The notes below the pieces were generated by a model, which ran no database searches, had not been told where the DNA came from, and saw nothing but the letters and a program-made list of their open reading frames with translations. 52,440 nt of DNA from JAHBNG01 sp039028975 (GTDB lineage: Bacteria > Chloroflexota > Anaerolineae > Caldilineales > Caldilineaceae), in NCBI GenBank assembly GCA_039028975.1, contig JBCCHB010000122.1, positions 1 through 52,440 of the forward strand, read 5' to 3'. A program made the translations under genes and the position numbers. Below are positions 34,874-43,831 of the stretch, piece by piece. Numbering within the stretch: position 1 is the first letter of the stretch; each line of letters begins with the position of its first letter.

Positions 34874-35566
34874 CTATCCCGCAGGCGTGGAAGTTGGTAT
34901 GCTCTCTTCTGGCTCTGCGCTATTCTGAGTAGACGTCTCGTTAGACGTTTCGCCAGATGTCTCGGGAAGAGGCGTCTCGGCTTGTTCTATAGCTGGTTGA
35001 ACCATTGCTTGGTTGGTCCAGCCAACCAAGCCCCGACGATCTTGAACACGAATCCAAGAGATGCCGTTGCTCACAATTGGATATCTTGAATATTCACCGC
35101 TCGGTTCCAATACGACAAGCTCTGCCCCCGGGGAATAGACGTTGAGTACGGCTGAGCTCTCCCCGGCGTCAGCCAGTAAGCGAAGGTGGCCTGATGGTCC
35201 AAGGGTGGAGGCATCAGCAACCACAATAGATTGGTTTATCGCAAAGCTCGATATAGGGCTGTTTGGCTGTTCCGACGCGCTATTTTCCGTTTCGGATGCT
35301 TCAGTATTGTTATTAGGTGCTGCACCAGCTTCTCCATTATTTCCCACATTAGCATTGCCATCAATGGCCAAGTTGGGTAATGGATTATTGATGGGAATGA
35401 TTGTACCTGCTGCGGTCGGTGTAGTGGCAGTTAACAAGCCAGTTGGACGCTCAAATCTTCCATTTGGACCCAGCAGCAGCCAAAAGACTAGCAACAATAA
35501 CAATGAAACCAGCAGGATGACCAGGACTAGGTTAGCGGATGAATCTGAAGTGGCTCGAGTTTCCAT
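34874..35566 (-). CDS. Membrane-anchored SH3-like (SH3b) domain protein
   Basis: A 230-residue protein with one N-terminal signal-anchor helix (LVLVILLVSLLLLLVFWLLLG, residues about 13-33), an Asn/Ala/Glu-rich linker, and a bacterial SH3-like domain at about 110-185 (LRLLADAGESSAVLNVYSPGAEL, ISWIRVQDRRGLVGWTNQAMV), which in relatives binds cell-wall peptides. The tail is a Glu/Thr/Ser-rich low-complexity segment ending STPAG. The ATG follows the polX stop by 7 bases' distance in the same direction order (polX end 35574 lies downstream of it on the other side), so the gene is transcribed just after polX. Confidence 0.75.
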   Translation of the reverse strand: METRATSDSSANLVLVILLVSLLLLLVFWLLLGPNGRFERPTGLLTATTPTAAGTIIPINNPLPNLAIDGNANVGNNGEAGAAPNNNTEASETENSASEQPNSPISSFAINQSIVVADASTLGPSGHLRLLADAGESSAVLNVYSPGAELVVLEPSGEYSRYPIVSNGISWIRVQDRRGLVGWTNQAMVQPAIEQAETPLPETSGETSNETSTQNSAEPEESIPTSTPAG

Positions 35567-35573
35567 GGGCTTC

Positions 35574-37343
35574 TCATTGCTTAAACATGGCCAACAGCGC
35601 TTTCCTTGGTAGGGTGTTCACTACTGAATCGGGATCTACCCAAGCTCGGCGGGCAAGGGCAATTCCGTAAGGCATGAGGTCAAGGTGATTGGTGTGATGA
35701 GCGTCACTATTAATGGCGATCTTACAGCCTAACTCAACAGCCCGTCTGGCGTAGACATCATTCAGATCAAGGCGGCTAGGATGGGCATTGATCTCTACCA
35801 CAGTACCCGTCTCTAGGCAGACCTGTAGCACCTGCTCTACATCCAACTCGGATGGTGGACGCCGCCCCAACAGTCGTCCAGTGGGATGCCCCAAAATATC
35901 TACATGGGGATTCCGCACAACAGTTAGGCAACGTTGGGTGATCGTCTCTTTGTCCTGGCGCAGAGAGCTATGAATACTAGCAACGACCACATCCAATTCG
36001 GCCAATGCTTCGTCAGGCAAACCCAATGTCCCATTCCCCAGCACTTCCACTTCAACCCCGCGCAGGAGCCGAAAATCGATGCCTTCATCGGCATAGCGCT
36101 GGTTGATTGCCGCAATCTCCTCTGCTTGTTGCTGAAGCGCTTGGCTATCTACTCCCTGGGTAACCCCTAGCCCCACACTATGGTCGCAGACGGCCCAGTA
36201 GGTATAGCCCTTGGCCCTAGCGGCTTCTGCCATCTCCTCGATAGAGAAGCGGCCATCGCTCCATGTACTGTGTCCATGCAGTTCGCCCTGGATCTGTTCA
36301 AGCTGAATCAGGGATGGCATGGTGCCTTGGCGGATGGCTTGAATCTCACCTCGATTCTCTCGCAGTTCCGGTGGCGGATAGCTTAGCCCCAAGAAATTGT
36401 AGAGGTCGGCTTCTTGCTCAAAGGTGCGTAGGTCACCCGCCGAAATGGGGCCATCCCCATCTTTCCCATCTTCAACGGCAGTCAGGCCATACTCGTTCAA
36501 GCTCCACCCTTGCTTCTGGGCAATCTCACGAATGGCAATATTATGGGCTTGGCTGCCTGTAAAGTATTGCATGGCCGCACCCCAGTGCTGCCGTTCAACC
36601 ACACGCAAATCTGCTTGCAGGCCCTGGGCCAAAATAACGCTGGTTTTGGTTTCGCCGCTGCCAATCACGTCGGATACCTGAGGGAGAGAACGAAAGGCCT
36701 CCATCACAGCAGAAGGCTGTTGACTGACGACCAAAATGTCCAAATCCCCGATGGTCTCCCGCCAACGACGAAGGCTACCGGCAATTTCAATGCGTTCAAG
36801 CGTACCCTCGGGCAGAGCATCTCGCAGGCCGTCAACCAGCGATTCAGCCAGGGGCCGAGCATTACCAATGGGTGTGCGTTCGTCTCCGCGTTGGGCCATG
36901 AGTGCAATCCCCTTGAGGATCTTCTCTTCGCTCTTGGCCCCAAAACCCTTTAGCGCTCGAATCTTACCCTCTTCGGCTGCACGTTTGATCTCATCTATGC
37001 TAGTAATGTTGAGCTCCTGCCACAGTTTGCGTACAGTTTTGGGTCCAACATCAGGAATCTGTAGGATCTCTAATAGACCAGACGGCACTTCGAGCTTCAG
37101 ATCTTCCAGCTCTGTAAAGGTACCCGTATCCAGAAGATCTTGGATATGGACGGCAATTCCTTTGCCAACGCCCTGGATGTCAAGCAGCTTCTCCTCAGCG
37201 GACATCTGATTGATATCCTGACTCAAGGTACGAACGGCTTCTGCAGCATTGACGAATGCATTGACGCGAAAGCGGTTCGCCCCTACAATTTGTAACATGT
37301 CTGCCATCTGGTCGAGTGTGCTGGCCACGTCTTGATTGTTCAT
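35574..37343 (-). CDS. polX: DNA polymerase/3'-5' exonuclease PolX
   Basis: A 589-residue bacterial family-X polymerase. N-terminal HhH/8-kDa part (VASTLDQMADMLQIVGANRF and two GVGKGIAVHIQ / DVGPKTVRKL hairpins), then the nucleotidyltransferase motif GSLRRWRETIGDLDILV with two catalytic Asp. The C-terminal PHP exonuclease domain begins at LHGHSTWSDG and includes CDHSVG, EVEVLGNG, ASIHSS, GHPTGR, INAHPS and INSDAHH, i.e. the full set of metal-binding His/Asp residues. It functions in base-excision and double-strand-break repair. ATG 37343 lies 47 bases after the glutaminyl cyclase stop. The SH3 gene follows directly. Confidence 0.96.
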   Translation of the reverse strand: MNNQDVASTLDQMADMLQIVGANRFRVNAFVNAAEAVRTLSQDINQMSAEEKLLDIQGVGKGIAVHIQDLLDTGTFTELEDLKLEVPSGLLEILQIPDVGPKTVRKLWQELNITSIDEIKRAAEEGKIRALKGFGAKSEEKILKGIALMAQRGDERTPIGNARPLAESLVDGLRDALPEGTLERIEIAGSLRRWRETIGDLDILVVSQQPSAVMEAFRSLPQVSDVIGSGETKTSVILAQGLQADLRVVERQHWGAAMQYFTGSQAHNIAIREIAQKQGWSLNEYGLTAVEDGKDGDGPISAGDLRTFEQEADLYNFLGLSYPPPELRENRGEIQAIRQGTMPSLIQLEQIQGELHGHSTWSDGRFSIEEMAEAARAKGYTYWAVCDHSVGLGVTQGVDSQALQQQAEEIAAINQRYADEGIDFRLLRGVEVEVLGNGTLGLPDEALAELDVVVASIHSSLRQDKETITQRCLTVVRNPHVDILGHPTGRLLGRRPPSELDVEQVLQVCLETGTVVEINAHPSRLDLNDVYARRAVELGCKIAINSDAHHTNHLDLMPYGIALARRAWVDPDSVVNTLPRKALLAMFKQ

Positions 37344-37390
37344 AGGCTATGGGTATATGCTTAATGGATAAATAGTGAAATATAGACTCT

Positions 37391-38482
37391 TCACTGTGGC
37401 ACGAGAATAAGCTCGATCTCATAGAGCCTGGGCCACAGTTTTCCCGTTACAAATAGTCTTTCTTCAGCCGCATCGTAGGCAATGCCATTCAAAACGTCGA
37501 AGCGCTGGCCAGGCTCTGGTGCGACGTCTAGAAGCCCTTCTAAATTGATCATGCCCACCACTTGGCCACTCTGGGGATCGATCATCACAATCCAGTTTGT
37601 CTGCCAGACATTGGCATAGACCAGTCCATCAATATATTCGAGTTCATTCAACCGCTGCAGCGGTTCACCTTCCAAGGTCACGTCAACTGAGCTAGTCTGC
37701 TGTAAGGTATCGGGATCCATGAAGTAGAGTTTGGGTGTGCCATCGCTCATGATCAACCGGGTTCCATCGTGGGTAATCCCCCATCCCTCCGTCGGATATG
37801 TAAAGGTATCGATCTGATCAAAGCTCTCTAGCTCGTAGACAAAGCCAACTCGGGATTGCCACGTCAGCTGAATAATCTGCTCGCCCCAAACCGTGATGCC
37901 TTCACCAAAGTACTGATCCGGCAGGTTGATCTGCTGAAGAACCTGGCCATCAGCCAAGTTGACTTTTCTTAGAGAGGAGCGTCCTCTCAGCCCCGTTCCC
38001 TCATAGAGAACCCCATCCAGCCAAATAAGGCCTTGGGTAAATGCATTGAGGTCGTGGGGATAGCTGTTGACGACTCGATAGGTATACATTTGCACAGCTG
38101 AGTTATCTACTGGGTTATCTGCAGTCGGCGTTGCATCAGGTGCAGACGAATCACCCTGGGGACATGGACACGTCGATGAAGCATCTGACATCGACGTGTC
38201 ACTCTGCGCAGTATCGTCTGTAGCAGCATTGATACCCGAATTTGTGTCAGAAATTAGGGTATCATTTGCAATGGTAAGCGTTGATGTAACAGAGGCCGTC
38301 GATACGGTTGTGACAGAGATAGAGCTACCTGCCGATGCAGAGATATCTACAACTGTCTCTGGTTTAGAAGCCGCGGGGGTGCCAGAGATCGTATCATTCA
38401 GCAGCCCACGATTCAACAAGATGAAGGCAATAAGAACAATTAGCAAAGTTGTAGCGACTAAAACAAAATTACGAGTTTGCAT
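37391..38482 (-). CDS. Glutaminyl-peptide cyclotransferase (bacterial/plant type, five-blade propeller)
   Basis: A 363-residue exported enzyme. The N-terminus is a signal-anchor helix (about 6-27) followed by a Ser/Thr/Asp-rich linker to about residue 125 with a CPCPQG motif. The catalytic domain starts at YRVVNSYPHDLNAFTQGLIW, the hallmark of glutamine cyclotransferases, and contains YEGTGLRGRSSLRKV, YFGEGITVWG, YPTEGWGITHDG, ELEYIDGLVYANVWQTN and VLNGIAYD, the conserved active-site loops. It converts N-terminal Gln to pyroglutamate in exported peptides. The linker and anchor suggest action at the cell surface. Confidence 0.92.
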   Translation of the reverse strand: MQTRNFVLVATTLLIVLIAFILLNRGLLNDTISGTPAASKPETVVDISASAGSSISVTTVSTASVTSTLTIANDTLISDTNSGINAATDDTAQSDTSMSDASSTCPCPQGDSSAPDATPTADNPVDNSAVQMYTYRVVNSYPHDLNAFTQGLIWLDGVLYEGTGLRGRSSLRKVNLADGQVLQQINLPDQYFGEGITVWGEQIIQLTWQSRVGFVYELESFDQIDTFTYPTEGWGITHDGTRLIMSDGTPKLYFMDPDTLQQTSSVDVTLEGEPLQRLNELEYIDGLVYANVWQTNWIVMIDPQSGQVVGMINLEGLLDVAPEPGQRFDVLNGIAYDAAEERLFVTGKLWPRLYEIELILVPQ

Positions 38483-38824
38483 AGTTGCATTCTATCCAAG
38501 AGTGGATTGATTACAAAATCCCCTGCCGTATGGCGGTTGCTTTGAAAAATTCATACGAAAGGCATAATTAGCATCGGCTTTGACAACGACTGCTGTCTAG
38601 CCATTCGTCAGAGTTGCCAACAATGGATAACCTGCCGTATGATATTGTTGTAATCTATCATCACCCAATCGCTTAGGTCGTTCCAAGAAAGTAAGTACCA
38701 TGGAGAAAGCGCTCCCTTACGCTGGCGTCAGCCAAGTAGAGCCGCGTTAGAGAATGCTCCCTCCACTGAATTTATAGGAAGTCTATTTCTTGGAACAGCC
38801 ATACATCCTTTATACACCCAATTT
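38483..38824. repeat. Intergenic region with an imperfect inverted repeat (38680-38796)
   Basis: No gene is seen in this 342-base spacer. GTTCCAAGAAA (38680-38690) pairs with TTTCTTGGAAC (38786-38796), and further inward complementarity (GGAG..AGC on both sides) gives a ~117-base element resembling a MITE. A short direct repeat CCTGCCGTATG also occurs twice (38521 and about 38630). The divergent genes on either side must have their promoters here. Confidence 0.5.
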
Positions 38825-39439
38825 ATGAACCCAATTCGTCAAAAGTGGGAAGAGCGCTATAACGAGGAAACCCAGCCTTGGGATAGCGGCATCACACCTC
38901 CAGAAGTGGTTGACTTCTGGCAGAGCAGTAGAAGAACCCAGCTTCCTCATCAGAATCTAGCCCTGGACTTGGGCTGTGGTACAGGAACCAACGTGGCTTA
39001 TCTTGCTGCCCTTGGATTGACGGCCATTGGCATTGAACTATCCGGTAATGGACTCAGCATTGCCCAATCGCGCCTGCCCCAAATCCCAAAAGAACACCAA
39101 AGCCGAATTGCATTGATTCAAGCTAGTGTAGCAGCCATTCCGTTCCAAAATCTGAATTGTTGCTATATCTTGGACATTGGCTGTTTACATAATCTTCCCC
39201 ATAAAGAACGTCCTCACTATGCTGCTGGCGTTGTCTCCAACCTCAGCCCAGGTGGCTTCTATCACCTTTATGGCTTTGACAAGTTGGAATCACCGGACGA
39301 ACAAACGGAACATGGGCTGGGTGAAGATGAAGTTGTGACATTGCTCGGAGATCAGATGGAGGCCATTTATATTGAGCAAGCCAACCCAGCACCCAATCCG
39401 TGTCGCTGGTATCTCTTTCGTCGGAGGGTTTCTGAATGA
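38825..39439 (+). CDS. Class I SAM-dependent methyltransferase
   Basis: A 204-residue Rossmann-fold methyltransferase. Motif I, LALDLGCGTGTN, lies near residue 40; GIELSGNGLSIAQ is motif II; LDIGCLHNLPHKER and YHLYGF follow. The N-terminal MNPIRQKWEERYNEETQPWDSG is typical of the TehB/thiopurine-S-methyltransferase-like group (small-molecule or tellurite/thiol methylation). The substrate is unknown. Its stop overlaps the ATG of the response regulator by four bases (ATGA), so the two are coupled, an uncommon pairing. Confidence 0.88.
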   Translation: MNPIRQKWEERYNEETQPWDSGITPPEVVDFWQSSRRTQLPHQNLALDLGCGTGTNVAYLAALGLTAIGIELSGNGLSIAQSRLPQIPKEHQSRIALIQASVAAIPFQNLNCCYILDIGCLHNLPHKERPHYAAGVVSNLSPGGFYHLYGFDKLESPDEQTEHGLGEDEVVTLLGDQMEAIYIEQANPAPNPCRWYLFRRRVSE

Positions 39440-40152
39440 GCGACGCAGAAACTCCCCAAGCACGTATACTGATTGTTGAAGATGAACTGGATCTCCTTGA
39501 ACTCATGGTCTTTTCTATCCAGCGGATGGGCCATATCCCGTTCCCTATTGACAAAGGGGACGAAGCCATCACCCTGTTAACTCAGGAATCATTTGATCTG
39601 CTCCTGTTGGATGTAATGTTACCTAGTCTAAGTGGCCAGGAGATCTGTAAATTTGTTCGCTCCTATTCCGACATTCCTATCATCGTTGTCTCGGCCTTAG
39701 GGCGGACAGAGACCGTGGTCGAGATGCTCGAGTTAGGGGCCGACGAATACATCACCAAGCCATTTAGCTTTCAAGCCTTTGAAGCCCAGGTTGGTGCCCA
39801 ACTTCGCCGTATCGAATGGAGTACGACCCCGCCTGTACGGCCCGTCATACAGGTTGGCGACATTAAGCTGGATACCAAACGGCAAATTGCCACTATCGAA
39901 AAAAAGCGCATTCATCTTTCTGAGCGGGAATGCAGTGTACTCCATCACCTCATTCAAAATTATGGTTCGCCAATCACCAGCGACCAACTGTGTGAAGCCG
40001 TTTGGGGAATAAGGCCCAAGTCCAAATCAACTACCTTGGTTCAAACAACGATTCAACGTCTACGCTCCAAGATCGAAACCAACCCTTCCAAGCCCGAATG
40101 GATTGTCACGGTAAGAGGGTATGGTTATAAAATAGAGAGCCCCCTGGAATAA
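39436..40152 (+). CDS. OmpR/PhoB-family response regulator
   Basis: A 238-residue two-domain regulator. The receiver domain has ILIVEDE (acidic pocket), the phospho-acceptor Asp59 in LLLLDVMLP, the switch Thr/Ser in IIVVSALG and Lys in YITKPF. The C-terminal winged helix ends with QTTIQRLRSKIE and VRGYGYKIE, the recognition helix and wing. No histidine kinase is adjacent in the window, so it is an orphan here. It overlaps the methyltransferase by four bases. The following 620 bases are non-coding and repeat-rich. Confidence 0.93.
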   Translation: MSDAETPQARILIVEDELDLLELMVFSIQRMGHIPFPIDKGDEAITLLTQESFDLLLLDVMLPSLSGQEICKFVRSYSDIPIIVVSALGRTETVVEMLELGADEYITKPFSFQAFEAQVGAQLRRIEWSTTPPVRPVIQVGDIKLDTKRQIATIEKKRIHLSERECSVLHHLIQNYGSPITSDQLCEAVWGIRPKSKSTTLVQTTIQRLRSKIETNPSKPEWIVTVRGYGYKIESPLE

Positions 40153-40203
40153 ATTTACTTTGGCTCATATGGGATTCCAAGGATCTCGGAATAACAGCCC
40201 CCA

Positions 40204-40304
40204 TTAAGTATTAATTATTCGCTATTTATTATTAATTATTGGCAATGGCTCAGTCAGAAGAGGTCTGAATAATTAATTTTGAATAAACAATAATTAATAC
40301 TTAA
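40204..40304. repeat. AT-rich MITE-like inverted repeat
   Basis: Perfect 16-base ends TTAAGTATTAATTATT (40204-40219) and AATAATTAATACTTAA (40289-40304), with imperfect complementarity continuing inward to about 40 bases per arm, around a GC-richer centre GGCAATGGCTCAGTCAGAAG. It lies just after the response-regulator gene. It is much more AT-rich than the surroundings, as expected for a foreign miniature element. Confidence 0.7.
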
Positions 40305-40378
40305 CTTTGGCGTTCAATCAGTTCCTTGGAATCCATTAAGAGCCTTTACTTTAATCCTGCTGGTATACATTCAGAATG

Positions 40379-40498
40379 GTAGGTCACATCCCCAGCTTTC
40401 TGAGAACAAGCTTGCAATGTGACAGATATGGATGACCCACTGGAGATCAAGTCTCTGACGGAACCCGCCAAGCTTGTCACTTTTCAAAAGTGACCTAC
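40379..40498. repeat. Palindromic intergenic element bounded by GTAGGTCAC
   Basis: GTAGGTCAC (40379-40387) and GTGACCTAC (40490-40498) form the ends. Inside lies the perfect palindrome GTCACTTTTCAAAAGTGAC (40476-40494) and AAGCTTG near both ends. It has no coding sense. It could be a mobile palindrome or, because GTCAC arms are protein-binding-like, an operator cluster. Confidence 0.55.
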
Positions 40499-40653
40499 AG
40501 CATCTCATTATACCCTTTTCATCTAGTCGCCTACATGAGCGTTTCGCGATTTTTTGACCGAAAAACACAGGTTCTTCAGTCGCTCCGCTCTAGGTTGCTT
40601 TGCAACTGTAACCAAGCAGAATGACACGATCATACCTTTTTCAGACAGCTTCT

Positions 40654-40713
40654 TAGTTTGGTCTATCCGGTATAGCTATGGAAAGCTACTGTTCTGAAAT
40701 CGACCACAGTATA
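40654..40713. repeat. Palindromic dispersed repeat family A, copy 2 (partial, ~60 bp)
   Basis: This segment aligns without gaps to 47249-47308 in the same orientation (about 45 of 60 positions identical by my count), ending in CGACCACAGTATA versus CGACCGCAGTATA. The first ~27 bases of the full repeat are not recognisable here. It lies 60 bases past the end of the DUF5682 gene. Confidence 0.6.
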
Positions 40714-40774
40714 GGAACGAGATTAATATAACTTCGAACAGTTGGTAAGTCTACACCCGAGTGAAACGCACAGG

Positions 40775-43700
40775 TTATTTACGACTCATCCCTAATCTTG
40801 TTGCCAATGCCTCAACTCCAGCAGGGTAGCTCTTTAAAAGCTCTGCTGTCGCCATGACGAATGGGCTTTTCTGAGCGTCAGAGCCATCGCCTTTGGCAAT
40901 GGGCTGCTCCGCGACCACAGGCTCAATGCCCAATCGGGTGGCCAGAGCACTTACATTGTCATCATAGTCTCTCAGCAGTTGGGCAGTATGATAGACAATC
41001 GGATCATCGCTCTCACTTTGAATAACTTGCTTATGAGCCTCCCCTGCTCGTTGCCGCCTTTCCCAAGGGAATTGCCAATTGTCAAGCTCACTACTAGTGC
41101 GTGGAAAAGCCAGCGCAGCTTCTTTTATTAACGTTCTCGTAATAGATGAACCAAGAGGTCGCAGGGCGACAATCAGTTTAGGCAACCACGGCACTAAAAC
41201 CTCATCAGGAAGTTCGGCGAACGCACGGCTGATTAACTCCACAGCCAATCGTGTAATACGCTGGCTAAATTCTAATGCCAATAAAAAGCCAGCCACATAC
41301 TCTGGGAAGGCGGGCAATAGGAGCGGGTTTGTCATCAAGTGAGAAAATTCACGGCGCAGGCTCTCCTCGTCACGCAGATTGAGAATCCACTGTCCGGCCC
41401 ATAAAAGCGCCACTTTGGCTGGCTCTTTGGGGGTTGCCTGGGCCATGGCAATCAAGATTTGAGACCGTTCACACCCCATGGAAAATGCCAGGGCCTCTTG
41501 GGTAAAGATGAAGGACAACATGGCCGCGAGTTGCTGTGGCGTGGTTGCTTGATCATCAAAGGCCAGAGGCAAGAGCGTCGCATAGTGCTGATAACCCGTC
41601 TTAACAAAATCCTTAATCCAGGTTGGTAGACCCAGGCTGCGATAAAAGTGGACAAGACGGCGGATCCGCTGAAAGATGACCGGCGCATCTGCTGCACCCG
41701 TCTCTTCAACCAGTAAAACGGTGGCCCGCATCCCGAGATCTCGCGTAAAGCGGGGACTCTTCAAGTAAAGGATGCTATCTTCAGCAGCCTTCAACGCAGT
41801 CGCCGCGGTCGCTCGTTCTCCATACCCTTCCTTGCGCAGCCGCTGCTCCAATACCTGCTCAACTGTGGTTCCCTCATACGCTAAGTTGATGATGGCCGTC
41901 TGCCGCTTCCCAATGGCAATATCCCAGGATTCCATCAAAGGCTTGTGGCCCAGCGTGCGTTCTCCCATAATCGGACGCACGTCGATCCCCAAATAGTGAA
42001 GCTTCCACAAGAGATCCGATGATACAATCAATTCGGGCTGTTGGTTGAAATCCATTAGCGCCCGCTGGATGTGGCTCGACTCTAGATCAATACCCAGTGG
42101 AGCCAATCGATCATAGACATCCCGCGCCAATGGAGGCAACGAATCATACCCCACACGCCCTATACGGTCGCCTCCCAGCATAATCTCTGTCAGGCGTTGA
42201 ATATTGCGCTTCTTGGGAACCCGATCTTTCTCCAGGCAGGTGATGGCCGCTTCCTGAAAGTCATAGGGCGAAGGGTGAGGCCGATCCCGCAGATTGGCCA
42301 GTAAGTTGGCCGTTTGAAAGATGGCAATGCTGTCTGCCGTGGAGGCGGAGTAGCCATGCTTGCGTGCAAGACTCGTGATCGAGCTGCACCAGCGCAGCAA
42401 TTGAGCGCTATCTTCTTCGATAAAGTCGGGCGGGCGCGTTAAAAATTGAGCAAACCCCTGGGCAGAGTCGGTAGAGTCTGTAGGGGATAAGCTAGCGTTT
42501 GTTGGGCTGGGTGAGGGCTGGGCTTTGGCAGGGTGCTTCTTCTCTTTGTTGCCTGATGGTTCGATTTTGAAGGCCTTCAGCTTTTGCGCCCGCAATGCCT
42601 TCTCCCACATGCTCTTGGCAATGGCAATCTCACCGGCTGGCAAGCCAAATTGGTGTTCGATAGCGGCATAGCTAGATGGGACAATCCCGTGGAGCCATTT
42701 GGTCTCAGTCGGAGACGGGATGGTCCACAGGGCTGTTCCACCCGAACCCTGTGGGGCAGAATCTGTTGTCCCTGTACCAAATTCAGGGATATCAGCCACT
42801 GCATGAATGGCCCCACAGATATAGATGGCATCGGCAGGATCGATATGGCGGCTGCGTAAATGTTGATTCATCCTAGACCACATGAACCGTTCACGCTGTT
42901 GATCATTGGCTCGATCCTCTTCACTGATTCCCAAGCGACGCAGCAGACTTCCCATCAAAAAAAAGACATGACGATAGGTTTCGTAATCTGCGGCCAGGGT
43001 TGGCCCTTCCACATATTGGGTCCACCATTCGCTATAGTGCTTAACTCGGGCGTTTTGCAAAAGGAGCGCCAAAAAGTCATCAAAAGCGGGCGTCATATTT
43101 CCCACCTGCAGCGTTGTAGCTCCTACATGTAGATTGGCCCCTTCGCGCTCTTCTGAACTGAACGCTTGCTCAACGGTGGGCGTTTGCATTGGGGCGGGCG
43201 ATTCAGCTTCTGAATCTTGCCCACCGTTCTTATCGCTCTCATCAATCGCTTTCGGCAACCACTGAAAATAGTGATCAGCCGAACGATCGACAAAGACCAG
43301 CTCTGTTTCGGGATGGGCTTTGGCAAAGGCAATGGCTTGATACTCGGCAGAGAATTCTGTCAGCGGAGCAATCAAATTGAGGGGTAGCCAATCCGCCGGA
43401 AAGGCATCCGATTCAGGGGCAAAGGCTTGTATGGCAACCGGAAAGCGGCAATGTTCCAAGCCATTTAAGGCTGCCAGCATATCTTCACAGCCTTCCATGT
43501 AGATCACCTTGGGTGGCCGCTCACGTAATCGGCGAACCAGATGCAGAGCCGACGCGGGCGAATGGTGTTTGACGGGAAAGATCGCCAGTGGCTCTTGAAC
43601 AGCCCGTTCCACGTCGGCCATCATCATTTGAAGCAATTCAGCCAAAGACTCGCTGCGACCTGCCTGCACTTGCCTGTCAGCTTGTGCATCAGATGGCGTG

Positions 43701-43825
43701 CCAGATGCAGTGTTGGAGAGCGGCACATCCAGCGACGGATGAAGTGCCTCGGCTGCGGCCAGAATCTGTTGATTAAGCGCCTCGAATGATGTGAGCGCAG
43801 GCTGGGTACTATCTTGCTGCATCAT
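40775..43825 (-). CDS. DUF5682-family protein (component of MoxR/VWA cluster)
   Basis: A 1,016-residue protein. The N-terminal region has AIFPVKHHSPASALHLVRRL, KVIYMEGCEDML, VAIQAFAPES and LVFVDRSADHY, the features by which I recognise DUF5682 proteins, which share a TraB/PrgY-like look. A Lys/Pro/Ser-rich linker (about 435-470) leads to a long helical second half. At the very C-terminus a 20-residue motif occurs twice: TAQLLRDYDDNVSALATRLG and TAELLKSYPAGVEALATRLG. The function is unknown; genes of this type are regularly encoded with a MoxR-type ATPase and a VWA protein, as here (6 bases after the MoxR stop). It is the last gene of the cluster in transcription order. Confidence 0.85.
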   Translation of the reverse strand: MMQQDSTQPALTSFEALNQQILAAAEALHPSLDVPLSNTASGTPSDAQADRQVQAGRSESLAELLQMMMADVERAVQEPLAIFPVKHHSPASALHLVRRLRERPPKVIYMEGCEDMLAALNGLEHCRFPVAIQAFAPESDAFPADWLPLNLIAPLTEFSAEYQAIAFAKAHPETELVFVDRSADHYFQWLPKAIDESDKNGGQDSEAESPAPMQTPTVEQAFSSEEREGANLHVGATTLQVGNMTPAFDDFLALLLQNARVKHYSEWWTQYVEGPTLAADYETYRHVFFLMGSLLRRLGISEEDRANDQQRERFMWSRMNQHLRSRHIDPADAIYICGAIHAVADIPEFGTGTTDSAPQGSGGTALWTIPSPTETKWLHGIVPSSYAAIEHQFGLPAGEIAIAKSMWEKALRAQKLKAFKIEPSGNKEKKHPAKAQPSPSPTNASLSPTDSTDSAQGFAQFLTRPPDFIEEDSAQLLRWCSSITSLARKHGYSASTADSIAIFQTANLLANLRDRPHPSPYDFQEAAITCLEKDRVPKKRNIQRLTEIMLGGDRIGRVGYDSLPPLARDVYDRLAPLGIDLESSHIQRALMDFNQQPELIVSSDLLWKLHYLGIDVRPIMGERTLGHKPLMESWDIAIGKRQTAIINLAYEGTTVEQVLEQRLRKEGYGERATAATALKAAEDSILYLKSPRFTRDLGMRATVLLVEETGAADAPVIFQRIRRLVHFYRSLGLPTWIKDFVKTGYQHYATLLPLAFDDQATTPQQLAAMLSFIFTQEALAFSMGCERSQILIAMAQATPKEPAKVALLWAGQWILNLRDEESLRREFSHLMTNPLLLPAFPEYVAGFLLALEFSQRITRLAVELISRAFAELPDEVLVPWLPKLIVALRPLGSSITRTLIKEAALAFPRTSSELDNWQFPWERRQRAGEAHKQVIQSESDDPIVYHTAQLLRDYDDNVSALATRLGIEPVVAEQPIAKGDGSDAQKSPFVMATAELLKSYPAGVEALATRLGMSRK

Positions 43826-43831
43826 GTTAGG

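Noticed and set aside
40371..40568. 65-codon minus-strand frame in the repeat-rich spacer
   Set aside because: It is built from palindromic repeat sequence and has no recognisable protein features.
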